A DNA stretch of 27,129 bases from an uncultured Prosthecobacter sp. (GCA_947523045.1 CANNUR010000012.1:1-27129); one strand, 5' to 3'. Numbered from the stretch's first letter, positions 7,260 through 15,424 are shown. A program made the numbers and translations. Notes: a model not told the origin generated them from the sequence alone.

Positions 7260-7760
7260 TCAGGCCTGGAGCTGGACTTCCGGGCGGGCGGCGATGGCCT
7301 TGCCCAGACCCTCCCAGCCGCCGGGTTTCTGCAGCTGGAACATGTACAGGTAGAGGGCGGCCTGCTTGGGCGGGTAGGCGGCGAGCAGGGCGTCGATGCC
7401 GGCGGCGGCCTTGTCCTCGGCGATTTCCTCGGGCAGATCCTCGACCTGGCCCTTGCCGTCGTGGGCGATGCCGACGGCATCCAGGAAGGTGGTGAGCATG
7501 ACGCCCTGGGATTTCAGTAACCAGATCTGCAGGAGTTGCTCGGCGATCGGGTCATTGACCTTCAGGTTGAGCTGGGCGAGCAGCCATTCGGCCTGCTTGG
7601 CGCGGGATTTTTCCAGGATGAACTGGGGGCGCAGCTTGCGCTGCTGGGCCAGGTTCTGGATGAGGGCGCGGTAGGCCGGGCGCTCGTCGTTCTGGACGTA
7701 CTGGATGATCTGCTGGCTGAGTTCGGGGCCAATGGCCTGGAGGAGTTGCTGGGCTTTCAT
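7260..7760 (-). CDS. Hypothetical all-helical protein
   Basis: This 166-residue protein starts at the ATG at 7760 (MKAQQLLQAIGPELSQQ); the open frame extends upstream but with Arg-rich, non-protein-like composition. The sequence is rich in Leu, Ala, Gln and Lys and looks mostly helical, with a conserved-looking block QFILEKSRAKQAEWLLAQL and a C-terminal YPPKQAALYLYMFQLQKPGG. No signal peptide, membrane segment or catalytic motif is seen and I do not recognise a family. Its stop lies 7 bases before the aldolase start, so the two are probably cotranscribed. It is divergent from rplM. Confidence 0.7.
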   Translation of the reverse strand: MKAQQLLQAIGPELSQQIIQYVQNDERPAYRALIQNLAQQRKLRPQFILEKSRAKQAEWLLAQLNLKVNDPIAEQLLQIWLLKSQGVMLTTFLDAVGIAHDGKGQVEDLPEEIAEDKAAAGIDALLAAYPPKQAALYLYMFQLQKPGGWEGLGKAIAARPEVQLQA

Positions 7761-7858
7761 GGGTGCCTGAAGGGCGAAATCGGGGGGGTGAGCCGTCTCG
7801 CTATCATGGGGGGGCGACGCCCGCAAGCGGCAAGCGCGCGAATAAGCTGACTTTCCAG

Positions 7859-7886
7859 TTGACACCCGCCGCCTGACTTCTACTCT
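7859..7886 (+). promoter_or_regulatory. Probable promoter of rplM-rpsI
   Basis: A perfect -35 hexamer TTGACA (7859-7864) is followed after 16 bases by TACTCT (7881-7886), a partial -10 match. It lies about 75 bases upstream of the rplM ATG in the 201-base gap between divergent genes, leaving a leader of roughly 70 bases. A short stem CCCG/CGGG (7917-7920 and 7924-7927) lies in this leader; whether it takes part in ribosomal-protein feedback is unknown. Confidence 0.55.
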
Positions 7887-7961
7887 CACGGCCCTCATTT
7901 CTGCGTTGGCAGGGCTCCCGTTTCGGGGGCAGGCTGGCGCCCCACCTCAAGCACCTTCGAC

Positions 7962-8396
7962 ATGAAAACATTCTCCGCCAAAGCTCAGGACGTGAACCGC
8001 CAGTGGTGGGTCATCGACGCCAAGGACAAGGTCCTGGGCCAGGTCGCCGTGACCGCCGCCAACCTGATCCGCGGCAAGACCCGCCCGACCTTCACCCCGC
8101 ACGTTGACACCGGCGACTTCGTCGTGGTCATCAACGCCGACAAGGTGGTGCTGACCGGCCGCAAGGAGCAGCAGAAGGTGTACACCAGCAAGCGCGGTGG
8201 TTACATCGGCAACCAGAAGATCGAGACCGCCGAGAAGCTGCGCCAGCGCAAGCCCGAGGAACTCGTCTACCGCGCCGTCAAGGGCATGGTGCCGCACAAC
8301 CGCCTGGGCAACGCCATCGTCACCAAGCTGAAGGTCTACGCCGGTACCGAGCACCCGCACAGCTCCCAGAACCCGCAGCCCTGCGCCATCGCCTGA
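7962..8396 (+). CDS. rplM: 50S ribosomal protein L13
   Basis: At 144 residues it is a typical L13 length. The family sequence is clear: WWVIDAKDKVLGQVAVTAANLIRGK near the N-terminus, then VDTGDFVVVINADKV, LTGRKEQQKVY, RAVKGMVPHNRLG and a final LKVYAGTEHPHSSQNPQP. L13 is an early assembly protein of the large ribosomal subunit that binds 23S rRNA. It is followed after 29 bases by rpsI in the near-universal rplM-rpsI order. The first in-frame ATG gives the expected N-terminus. Confidence 0.98.
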   Translation: MKTFSAKAQDVNRQWWVIDAKDKVLGQVAVTAANLIRGKTRPTFTPHVDTGDFVVVINADKVVLTGRKEQQKVYTSKRGGYIGNQKIETAEKLRQRKPEELVYRAVKGMVPHNRLGNAIVTKLKVYAGTEHPHSSQNPQPCAIA

Positions 8397-8425
8397 GTCC
8401 AGCGACCCTCCCTCCCTCTCCGCTC

Positions 8426-8818
8426 ATGAGCAAGCCCCTCACCTCCGCCACTGGCCGCCGCAAGACCGCCGTCGTCCGCGTCCACATCCTCAACGGCTCC
8501 GGCGCGATCACCGTCAACGGCCGCGACTTCGAGGAGTACTTCCCGACCGTCGCCCTGCAGAACCAGATCCTGACGCCGCTGGCCCTGACCAACACCCGTC
8601 AGCAGTTCGATTTCAACATCAACGCCCAGGGCGGTGGCATCACCGGCCAGGTCGGCGCCGTGCGCATGGGCATCTCCCGCGCGCTCATCACCGTCAATCC
8701 GGAGCTGCGCCCGACCCTCAAGAAGGCCGGCCTGCTCACCCGCGACTCGCGCGCCAAGGAACGCAAGAAGCCCGGCCGCCCCGGCGCCCGCAAGCGCTTC
8801 CAGTTCTCCAAGCGCTGA
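8426..8818 (+). CDS. rpsI: 30S ribosomal protein S9
   Basis: At 130 residues it is a normal S9 length. TGRRKTAVVRVHILNGSG at the N-terminus, the DFEEYFP segment, FNINAQGGGITGQVGAVRMGISRAL and the C-terminal GRPGARKRFQFSKR are diagnostic. The last basic residues normally reach into the ribosomal P site. It is cotranscribed with rplM and followed by a strong intrinsic terminator, so the operon appears to end here. Confidence 0.98.
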   Translation: MSKPLTSATGRRKTAVVRVHILNGSGAITVNGRDFEEYFPTVALQNQILTPLALTNTRQQFDFNINAQGGGITGQVGAVRMGISRALITVNPELRPTLKKAGLLTRDSRAKERKKPGRPGARKRFQFSKR

Positions 8819-8845
8819 TCTCTCCGATTCGAAGTGTGTTTTCGC

Positions 8846-8878
8846 AGACCCCGCCCCCGGCGGGGTCTGTTGTTTTCG
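8846..8878 (+). terminator. Intrinsic terminator after rpsI
   Basis: A perfect 10-bp stem (AGACCCCGCC at 8846-8855 pairing with GGCGGGGTCT at 8859-8868) closes a three-base CCC loop. It is followed by GTTGTTTTC, a T-rich run. It starts 28 bases after the rpsI stop and separates the ribosomal operon from the GldG-like gene. Confidence 0.9.
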
Positions 8879-8902
8879 CCGCCGGGAAATCGCAGTCGCC
8901 GG

Positions 8903-8931
8903 TTGTCAGTCGCCGGCAAATGGTCTTAGTT
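8903..8931 (+). promoter_or_regulatory. Possible weak promoter of the GldG-like/DUF4340 pair
   Basis: TTGTCA (8903-8908) and TTAGTT (8926-8931) are 17 bases apart, just upstream of the ATG at 8948 and downstream of the rpsI terminator. The -35 match is good and the -10 match is poor. A promoter is expected here because the preceding operon is terminated. Confidence 0.3.
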
Positions 8932-8947
8932 GCCCTCTTCCCCACGC

Positions 8948-10432
8948 ATGACCGATCCCGCGCCCGCCACCGATCCCAGCCCGCCGCCCCGCATGCCCGG
9001 CCGCTGGGGTATCGGCGCCAACGTGCTGGTCCAGGTGCTGCTCGCCATCGCCCTCTTCGCCGGGATCAACCGACTCAGCTACCGCTACCACACGCGCTGG
9101 GACCTGAGTCCGCAGCAGAGCTTCACGCTCAGTTCGGCCACCCTCAACTACCTCGAGCGCCTGCCGCGTGATGTCTTCATCGCCAACGTCTTCGCCCGCG
9201 ACGCCAAGGTCTATGGCGACATCGAGGCCCTGCTCGAGCAGTACCGTGCCAACGGTCGCGGCCGCATCCGCGTGCGATCCATCGATCCGCTGCGCGACAT
9301 CGAGCGCGCCGAGGCGCTCAAGGCCGAGACCGGCCTGGCGCTCGACCAGAACGGCGTGCTCATCCGCTGCGGCACGCGCACCCGCTTCATCCGCGAGGAG
9401 GAGATGATCCTGCGCGAGCCCGGCACCGAGGCGGTGCGCCCAATCCGCGAGTTTCGCGGCGAGGACGCGGTGACCTCGGCGATCATCAACGTGGTCGAGG
9501 GCGATCAACGCAAATTCTACTTCATCGTTGGCAAGGGCTCGCGCACCGAGAGTGCCCTGGTCGACGCCATGACCGCACTCGGCGAGCTGGGTCGCCAGCA
9601 GAATTTCCAGCTGCTGCCGCTCAACCTGGCCGAGATCAACCGCGTGCCCGAAGACGCCGACGGCGTGGTGCTTTCCGGCGCGCGCTACGACTTCTCCGAG
9701 CGCGAGATGGGCATGCTGAAGACCTACTGGGAAGGCAAGCGCGCCGGCCTGCTGGTGCTGCTCGATCCCGAGGCGGAAACCCCGCGCCTGCACGCCTTCC
9801 TCGGCCTGCACGGCGTGCTGCCGCGCGCCGACCGCGTGCTCTACGCCGAGAGCACCAGCACCGGCATCCGCAAGGAGTTCTCCGTGCAGGCGGTGTTCGA
9901 CAACGAATCGGCCATCACCCAGCCGCTGGCCACCTCGAACACGACCCTGCCCGGGCAGACCCAGTCGCTGCAGCTGCGCTTCGATGATCCGCACCTGGAC
10001 AACCAAAACATCCGTGTGCACCCGCTCATGGGCGCCTCCGAACGCTACTGGGGCGAGCGCAACTACCTCGAGGAACTGCCGGTGGCCGATGCCGAGGACA
10101 CCCGTGAGAACCTCTTCCTGGCCGCCTCGGTCGAACGCGGCAGCGTGCTCGACGAGACCCTGCGCGTTGACAGCTGCCGCATGATCGGCAACGCCTCCCT
10201 GCTCGACCAGAAGAGCGCGCTGGCGGTGAACCGAGATTTTGTCGCCGCCAGCCTGAACTGGCTGCTCAACCGCGAGCGCCTGATTGGCATCACGCCCAAG
10301 GTGAAACATCATTACCGCATCCAGCTCGACCCGCGTCAGGGCGAGCTGATTTTCTGGCTGACGACCTGCGTCTTCCCCGCGCTGGTGCTCGTGCTCGGCC
10401 TGATGATCTGGGCCTCGCGCCGCGCTTCCTGA
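8948..10432 (+). CDS. GldG-like protein, auxiliary component of an uncharacterised ABC transport system
   Basis: This 494-residue protein starts at the ATG at 8948; a TTG 18 bases upstream in frame is less likely. After a Pro-rich cytoplasmic tail, a transmembrane helix (about residues 18-42) leads to a large outer domain, and a second helix lies near the C-terminus (about 465-488, IFWLTTCVFPALVLVLGLMIW). This layout and the blocks WDLSPQQSFTLS, a Y-x-D-IEALLEQY segment, GVLIRCGTRTRFI, GEDAVTSAIINVVEGDQRKFYFIVGKG and RAGLLVLLDPEAETPRL match the GldG / ABC_transp_aux family (PF09822-like). In Bacteroidota GldG works with GldA and GldF in gliding; elsewhere the role is unclear. The usual ATPase and permease genes are not upstream, where rpsI stands instead. 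A DUF4340 partner follows after 10 bases. Confidence 0.85.
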   Translation: MTDPAPATDPSPPPRMPGRWGIGANVLVQVLLAIALFAGINRLSYRYHTRWDLSPQQSFTLSSATLNYLERLPRDVFIANVFARDAKVYGDIEALLEQYRANGRGRIRVRSIDPLRDIERAEALKAETGLALDQNGVLIRCGTRTRFIREEEMILREPGTEAVRPIREFRGEDAVTSAIINVVEGDQRKFYFIVGKGSRTESALVDAMTALGELGRQQNFQLLPLNLAEINRVPEDADGVVLSGARYDFSEREMGMLKTYWEGKRAGLLVLLDPEAETPRLHAFLGLHGVLPRADRVLYAESTSTGIRKEFSVQAVFDNESAITQPLATSNTTLPGQTQSLQLRFDDPHLDNQNIRVHPLMGASERYWGERNYLEELPVADAEDTRENLFLAASVERGSVLDETLRVDSCRMIGNASLLDQKSALAVNRDFVAASLNWLLNRERLIGITPKVKHHYRIQLDPRQGELIFWLTTCVFPALVLVLGLMIWASRRAS

Positions 10433-10442
10433 TTCGTCCGCC

Positions 10443-12260
10443 ATGCATCCGCGCACCACCCTGCTCCTCCTGCTGCTGGCAGCCGCCCTGGGCGCGGTGA
10501 TCCTCGGCGTGGAACGCTACTTTCCGTCGACCCGCGAACTGCACGAGATGCGCCGCGGACCGGTGAAGTTCGACCGCCGCGCGGTCACCCGCATTGAGCT
10601 TGATTCGAGCGGCGGCGACGGCGCCAGCCTGGCCCTGGCCGATGACCTTTGGCGGGTGACCCGTCCCTTCGAGGATCTGGCCGACCCGGAGCGCATCGTC
10701 AAACTCATCGGTGAGGTGCCCGGCATCGGCTGGATCCAGCGCGTGCATGCCGCCGAGTTCGATGCCTCCGGCTGGGCCAAGACCCAGCTGGAACAGCCGC
10801 GCCACCGCCTGCGCTTTTTCGCGGGTGACAAGCGCATCCTGGAACTCGGCCTGGGTGCGCCCGCGCCCATCGAGGGCGCCAGCTATGTCTCCGTCTGGCA
10901 GGTGGGGCGCACCGATGAGACTGCCTACTATGTCGCCCGCACCGCCCTGCCAGAGCTGGTCAAGGCCAAGCCGGCCGAGTGGCGCGACGGCAAGCTGCTG
11001 CGTCTGGCGGCGGGCCGCATCACCGGGCTCAAGCTCGGCCAGAACGGCGGCCAGATCGAGCTGGCGCGCAAGGATGAGAATCATCCCTGGATGCTGGTCA
11101 AGCCGCTGAGCAGCCGCACCAGCAAGGAGAAGGCCGGCGAACTGCTGTCCACCCTGCTCAATCTCGAAATCACCGAAGTGCTCGAGGCCGGTGCCGCGGC
11201 CGAGCCGGCCGACACGCCTGGCACGCAACTGCGCCTGACCGTCACCGACGCGGACGGCGCCGCCCACGAGGTCGTGCTGAGCAAACCCGCCAAGGGCGCC
11301 ACCGAGACCCGCGCCAGCAGTTCGCATCGCAAACCGGTCTTTGTGGTGCGCTCGAAATCCCTGCAGGAACTCTGGTCGCAGCCGAACGACCTGCGCGACC
11401 GCATGCTCGCGCGCATCGATGAGGATCGGGTCACCTCCATCCGCATCGAATCGCTGCTGTTCCCGGAGATTGTGCTCGAGAAACGCGCGGACTCCTGGTT
11501 CCTCGGCCGCAACGACCGCCAGGTCGCCGCCAACGGCGAGCGCATCCTGCGTTTCTTTGAGGCGCTCAACACCCACCCCATCGCCGAGTTCACCTCGGAT
11601 TCCGCCGCCAACCTCGGTCCTTACGGCCTCGACAAACCCTTCCTCAAGGTGGCCTGGCAGGAGGCTGGCGCGCCCCTGCAGCAGTTGCTGTTCGGCAAAA
11701 ACGCCGAGGGCAGCGAGTTCTTCGCCAAGTACGAGGGCGAGCCCAGTGTCTACCGCATCGAGGCCTCGCTGCTGCCGTCGATCCCGCAGGACGCCATCAA
11801 GTGGAAGGGGCTTGGCGCCCTGCGCTTCTCGCAGTTCGCCCTGCGCAGCATTCGGATCACCGCCGGCACCGCACCGCCCATCCTGCTCAAGTACGATCCC
11901 ACCACCGCGCAGTGGAGCGGCGAACGCGCCGGCCGCGACATCACCCCGCTCATCGACCGCGTGAAGGCCGACCTGCTGGCGGGTCGCCTGGCCAAGTTCA
12001 ACGTGCAGGACTGGTCGGCCGATGCCTCGGACGCCATCCACGCCCTGCAGACACCGGCGCTGGAAGTGGCGGTCACCCTCGGCGAGCCCGGTCGCAACGA
12101 CGGACCCACCCGCGAGACGAAACTGATCTTCGCGCCGACCCAGGAGGGCATGGACACCGCCCTGTACTTCGGTCGGGTCGATGCCGGTCCCGACGTGTTC
12201 TACGTCGCCCGCACCAGCCTGCTGCAGCTGCTGGCGCCGGTGTTCAAGAGCGCCGAGTGA
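10443..12260 (+). CDS. DUF4340 domain-containing protein
   Basis: This 605-residue protein has an N-terminal transmembrane anchor (about residues 4-22, TLLLLLLAAALGAVILGVE) and a large periplasmic region. The repeated pattern of short beta segments with W-R-V/W-F-L motifs, seen in LADDLWRVTRPFEDLADPERI (first unit), LEKRADSWFLGRNDRQVAANGERI (second unit, about residue 345), and the recurrent VSVWQVGRTDETAYYV, FVVRSKSLQELW and VFYVARTSLLQLL elements, fits DUF4340, here probably in two or three units. DUF4340 genes typically follow GldG-like genes in the same ABC operon, as here with a 10-base gap. Function is unknown. It converges on the ceramidase-like gene with only 6 bases between stop codons and no terminator visible. 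Confidence 0.85.
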   Translation: MHPRTTLLLLLLAAALGAVILGVERYFPSTRELHEMRRGPVKFDRRAVTRIELDSSGGDGASLALADDLWRVTRPFEDLADPERIVKLIGEVPGIGWIQRVHAAEFDASGWAKTQLEQPRHRLRFFAGDKRILELGLGAPAPIEGASYVSVWQVGRTDETAYYVARTALPELVKAKPAEWRDGKLLRLAAGRITGLKLGQNGGQIELARKDENHPWMLVKPLSSRTSKEKAGELLSTLLNLEITEVLEAGAAAEPADTPGTQLRLTVTDADGAAHEVVLSKPAKGATETRASSSHRKPVFVVRSKSLQELWSQPNDLRDRMLARIDEDRVTSIRIESLLFPEIVLEKRADSWFLGRNDRQVAANGERILRFFEALNTHPIAEFTSDSAANLGPYGLDKPFLKVAWQEAGAPLQQLLFGKNAEGSEFFAKYEGEPSVYRIEASLLPSIPQDAIKWKGLGALRFSQFALRSIRITAGTAPPILLKYDPTTAQWSGERAGRDITPLIDRVKADLLAGRLAKFNVQDWSADASDAIHALQTPALEVAVTLGEPGRNDGPTRETKLIFAPTQEGMDTALYFGRVDAGPDVFYVARTSLLQLLAPVFKSAE

Positions 12261-12266
12261 GCCCGC

Positions 12267-14345
12267 TCAGGGTTTTGCCAGGCGCTGGATGTCCTCGCGG
12301 CGGAGTGCCTTCTCAAACACCGCGATTTCGTCGAGCCGCCCCTCCCAGCTTGCGGCGTGGTCGCTGCGCCCGCCGAAGAACAGGTCTGGGAAACGCGGGC
12401 TCGGTGCCCGGGTTTCAATTTCCAGTTCGCCGTTGAGGTAGACGCGCACCGTCTCTGCCTCGCGCACGAGCACGACCTGCTGCCAGGTCCAGCGTGGCAC
12501 GGCGGTTTGGCCGGTCACCGGCGCGGCCTTGCCGGCCTGGAAGAGCAGGCGACCCGAGCCATCGACCCCGAGGTGCTCGCCAAACGTGCTCAGGCCGTGA
12601 TCGACGTCGCGGGAATACACCCAGCCGCTGACGTCGCGGACGCCGTCGGGCAGGCCGTTCCAGAGCCACAGGGCAATGCTGTAATCCTGTTTCAGGCTGG
12701 GCAGCTGCGCGGCCAGTCGACCCTCGACGAAGTGCGGCGCGCGGTTGATCTCGCCGGCGGTGCAGAAGCGGTCGGCCAGCGGGCCGTCGAGGGCGTAGGC
12801 GATCCCGCCCAAGTAGGCCGCGGCGCGCCCGTGCGGACTGGCATCGGCGGCCAGCGGGCCGTTGAACTCGTTGAGACGCCAGTGGGCGGCCGGCTGCAGG
12901 TCGGCGATCGCCCGCGTCGCCGGACCCGCGCCGAGATGCCAGGCACGGCGTGGGGCGCCGCTGACGGTTTCCAGCAGGCCGATGGCCGCCTGGGTGATCT
13001 TCGGTTCGGCCTGCACCTCCAGGCCGGCCGAACGCGCCGCCCAGGTGTTGTAACCACCCCAGGCATGCATCTCCGGCGGCGGAATGTAGCCGTCACCGCC
13101 GTTGGCGAGTTCGATGACCATCGTCTTCACCAGCGGACTGGCCGCCTTGATCTTCAAACCGGTGATCGCGTAGGTCTCGGTCGGTGTGGTGGCAATGGCG
13201 ATGTCGCCGACGCGCAGGGCCTGCACCACGACCTCGGTCTGCTGGCGCTCATGCAGGATGAGCTGCTCGCGCGCATAGACCTCGGTCTGCGTCTTCGCCG
13301 GGCGGTCGCCCATCTCGGCGACGATGCGCTGCGCCCACTCGAGGCGCTGCTTGTCGGGCACGCGGTAGGCCATGGGCAGGCGCGCCTCGGCCATGGCGAG
13401 ATCGACGTTGTCCCGGTGCTCGACCTTGGCGAGCGCCTGCATGGCGAGATCGAGCAGGCCGTCGGCGTAGGCTTCGATCGTCGGGTTCGGTCGCTCGGCG
13501 GCGGGCACCTTGTAATCGACCCGGTAGATGTCGCCACTGCAGCCATGGGAGAGCAGGCCGACAAAGTTCGAGTCCGGCGCCAGCCGCGCCTTCAGGCCCT
13601 CGCAGAAGAGGCCGAAGTAATCGGCGCTGAGGTCGCGGTCGCCGAAGTAGTGCATGGAGAAATTGCCCAGCACTGCCAGCGGCTTGCCCTCGCGGGTCTG
13701 CACGGAGATCAGCGAGAGATCGGGATCCTCGGGACCGGATTCGCCGGTGGCATCGTCCCAGTTGCGACCCGCATGCATGTTGGCGCGCACGCTCAGGTTG
13801 CCGAACGGGTCCTCGGCGAGGCGGTCGGGCCGGCGGATCCACTGGCGCAGGGCGGTGAAGGCACCGGCATCGGTCTTGGTGAAGCCGATGCGTGCCGGCA
13901 CCCGCGCGGCCTGGGCGGCGGCGATGACCTCGACCAGACGCTCGCGCAGGAACGGAATGTAATTGGCGTCCGGTTCCGTGCCCAGGCAACCCATCGAGGA
14001 CGGGGCCGTGTGGGTGTGGGTGGCCGAGATGAGCTGGCGGTCGCGCGGGATGCCGGTGCGCTTTTCCGCGAGAGCCTTCACCTCATCGAGCAGCGGCCGC
14101 GGCAGCATGCAGCTGTCGACCACGACGATGACCGCCTGCTCACGGCCGTCGGCCAGGGCGAGGGCGCGCGCGTGCAGGCGGGTGCGGATCTTGTCGGCGT
14201 AGCGACTCAGCATGCCGCCATTGACCAGCACCGGCAGTTTCTCCGGGGTGACATCGGCGACCGCGGCGCCGGCCGTGAAGGCGGCGGACAGGGCGGGGGC
14301 GGTGAGGAGCAGGCAGGCGAGCGGAAGCAGGAGACGCGGATTCAT
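12267..14345 (-). CDS. Secreted neutral/alkaline ceramidase-like protein with C-terminal LamG-like domain
   Basis: This 692-residue protein has a signal peptide (about residues 1-21) and opens with FTAGAAVADVTPEKLPV, the usual start of the neutral/alkaline non-lysosomal ceramidase N-terminal domain. SATHTHTAPSS (about 107-117) carries histidines expected to bind zinc, and VVVDSCMLPR precedes it. NFSMHYFGDRDLSADYFG and LLSHGCSGDIY resemble the second metal-binding and active-site region. Residues of about 500-690 look like a concanavalin-type LamG domain (AHWRLNEFNG, YSIALWLWNGL, WTWQQVVLVREAETVRVYLNGE, and RLDEIAVFEKALRREDI at the end). True ceramidases cleave N-acyl bonds of ceramide; many bacterial proteins with this domain are uncharacterised, so the substrate is open. 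The gene stands alone on its strand, tail to tail with the DUF4340 gene. Confidence 0.85.
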   Translation of the reverse strand: MNPRLLLPLACLLLTAPALSAAFTAGAAVADVTPEKLPVLVNGGMLSRYADKIRTRLHARALALADGREQAVIVVVDSCMLPRPLLDEVKALAEKRTGIPRDRQLISATHTHTAPSSMGCLGTEPDANYIPFLRERLVEVIAAAQAARVPARIGFTKTDAGAFTALRQWIRRPDRLAEDPFGNLSVRANMHAGRNWDDATGESGPEDPDLSLISVQTREGKPLAVLGNFSMHYFGDRDLSADYFGLFCEGLKARLAPDSNFVGLLSHGCSGDIYRVDYKVPAAERPNPTIEAYADGLLDLAMQALAKVEHRDNVDLAMAEARLPMAYRVPDKQRLEWAQRIVAEMGDRPAKTQTEVYAREQLILHERQQTEVVVQALRVGDIAIATTPTETYAITGLKIKAASPLVKTMVIELANGGDGYIPPPEMHAWGGYNTWAARSAGLEVQAEPKITQAAIGLLETVSGAPRRAWHLGAGPATRAIADLQPAAHWRLNEFNGPLAADASPHGRAAAYLGGIAYALDGPLADRFCTAGEINRAPHFVEGRLAAQLPSLKQDYSIALWLWNGLPDGVRDVSGWVYSRDVDHGLSTFGEHLGVDGSGRLLFQAGKAAPVTGQTAVPRWTWQQVVLVREAETVRVYLNGELEIETRAPSPRFPDLFFGGRSDHAASWEGRLDEIAVFEKALRREDIQRLAKP

Positions 14346-14534
14346 CGGGCAGGAAAGGCATACGTCGCCACCGCCGATGATCTTGGGGCTGCCTCGGCGA
14401 AGCGGGTTGGGGGCAGTCCGACGGGGCCGCGTTGCGCACGGAGGGTCTGCGCGGCCTGCGTGCGAGCTTTCAATCTACCGGAAGCACATCCATCATCCGC
14501 TTCTGAGCAGCGGTTCAAAAAACGGTTTTGGAAC

Positions 14535-14561
14535 CACGAATGGCACGAAGCTCACGAAGGA
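14535..14561 (+). repeat. Three 9-base CACGAA units, dispersed-repeat type
   Basis: CACGAATGG, CACGAAGCT and CACGAAGGA start at 14535, 14544 and 14553, exactly 9 bases apart. Sequences of the form CACGAA-NNN in tandem are familiar as short dispersed intergenic repeats of PVC genomes; that comparison is from memory and was not searched. It appears non-coding here. Confidence 0.55.
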
Positions 14562-14618
14562 GAGCACCTGTGAGGCGACCTTGAATCCGGCAGGGGGATG
14601 CATCCGGCGAAAGAAAAA

Positions 14619-14647
14619 TTGACCGCGGAGCAGGCTTCCGATAATCT
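14619..14647 (+). promoter_or_regulatory. Probable promoter of the small-gene cluster
   Basis: TTGACC (14619-14624) is followed by GATAAT (14640-14645, 15-base spacer) or TAATCT (14642-14647, 17-base spacer). Both sit about 40 bases upstream of the ATG at 14684. The -35 matches consensus in five of six positions and GATAAT also in five of six, so a vegetative promoter is plausible. Confidence 0.5.
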
Positions 14648-14683
14648 GTTAGGCTGAACTGGACCCTTGCTGTCCTTAGCGAT

Positions 14684-14875
14684 ATGAACGATCGAGCTCT
14701 TTTTAAGTTCAAGTGCTGGTGCGCATTGGTCGTGAATTTGATAACCATGATTGGATGTGTTGTAGGCTACATATGGGGCGGGCAGATGCTTTCCCTTGTG
14801 GCCGCAATCCTCCTTTTCGCAGTTGTGGTAGGTACGGTATATCTTTTAAAATTTAGCTACAGAAAAGGTGAATGA
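14684..14875 (+). CDS. Small two-helix membrane protein
   Basis: This 63-residue protein has two hydrophobic segments (about residues 12-31, CALVVNLITMIGCVVGYIWG, and 35-56), a short charged N-terminus (MNDRALFKFK) and a basic C-terminus (KFSYRKGE). The codon choice is AT-richer than in the flanking genes, with TTT, AAA and ATA codons, which suggests later acquisition or low expression. No family is recognised. No Shine-Dalgarno is seen, but a promoter-like pair lies upstream. The next gene follows after 57 bases. Confidence 0.65.
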   Translation: MNDRALFKFKCWCALVVNLITMIGCVVGYIWGGQMLSLVAAILLFAVVVGTVYLLKFSYRKGE

Positions 14876-14932
14876 GTTGCATTTGAAAACAGCAAATCGA
14901 GTAACACGCTGGTGGCCTCAAACCCAAGTCCC

Positions 14933-15424
14933 ATGAAAACACTCCTTTTCACCCTCCTCGTCATGCTTCACGGCGCCGTCCTGGCCCAGTCGCTCGACGA
15001 CAAGCCGCGTGAATTCAAGGAATTCATCGATGGCTTTGCCAAGAGCGATCTCCTGAAGCTGCGTGGCAACCAGAAGACGGAGACGGCGATGGAGTTGTCC
15101 AAGGTGCTGGCGGCCAGGGAACTGAACAAGACGGGCGTGTTCAGGATCACGGTGGCCAAGGTGGAGCCGCGCATCTTCCCCGCGCAGAAGGAGCCGGGCT
15201 GGCGCGTCCTGCACGCCAAGGAAAACCTCAAGGATGGCAGCCTCTCCTTCGAGGTGGCTCTCTGGGCCTACGTGCGTCAGGACCCCGGCAAGGTACTGGA
15301 GAAGATTCGCCCCGGAAAGGACATCGTGGTCACCGGCAAGCTCAGCCGCGCCGACTTCTCCGCCACGCCCCGCCTCATCCTGCACCTGGACATCGACGTG
15401 ATCGAACTCAAGGCGGCGGAGTGA
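14933..15424 (+). CDS. Secreted protein of unknown function, possibly OB-fold-like
   Basis: This 163-residue protein starts at the ATG at 14933, which begins a clear signal peptide (MKTLLFTLLVMLHGAVLAQ); an in-frame GTG at 14912 would add seven unrelated residues. The mature part contains a helical opening (LDDKPREFKEFIDGFAKSDLL, followed by AMELSKVLAARELN). A beta-rich body follows: GVFRITVAKVEPR, LSFEVALWAYV, IRPGKDIVVTGKLSRADF, LILHLDIDVIELK. The block GKDIVVTGKLSRAD resembles the core strands of OB-fold envelope proteins, but that is only an impression. The TGA overlaps by one base the ATG of a 47-codon frame (TGATG). Confidence 0.75.
   Translation: MKTLLFTLLVMLHGAVLAQSLDDKPREFKEFIDGFAKSDLLKLRGNQKTETAMELSKVLAARELNKTGVFRITVAKVEPRIFPAQKEPGWRVLHAKENLKDGSLSFEVALWAYVRQDPGKVLEKIRPGKDIVVTGKLSRADFSATPRLILHLDIDVIELKAAE

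Larger units (their letters stand above)
14346..14683. other. Intergenic region with short periodic repeat
   Basis: No convincing gene is seen in these 338 bases. A GC-rich half next to the ceramidase-like gene gives way after about 14470 to AT-richer sequence. It contains the 9-base periodic CACGAA repeat (14535-14561), the palindrome GGATGCATCC (14596-14605) and a promoter-like pair near 14619-14647 for the small gene at 14684. Confidence 0.6.

Noticed and set aside
12357..14573. Long plus-strand open frame (738 codons) across the ceramidase-like gene
   Set aside because: It is antisense to a clear secreted protein, is Arg/Gly/Ala-rich without domains, and arises from high GC.
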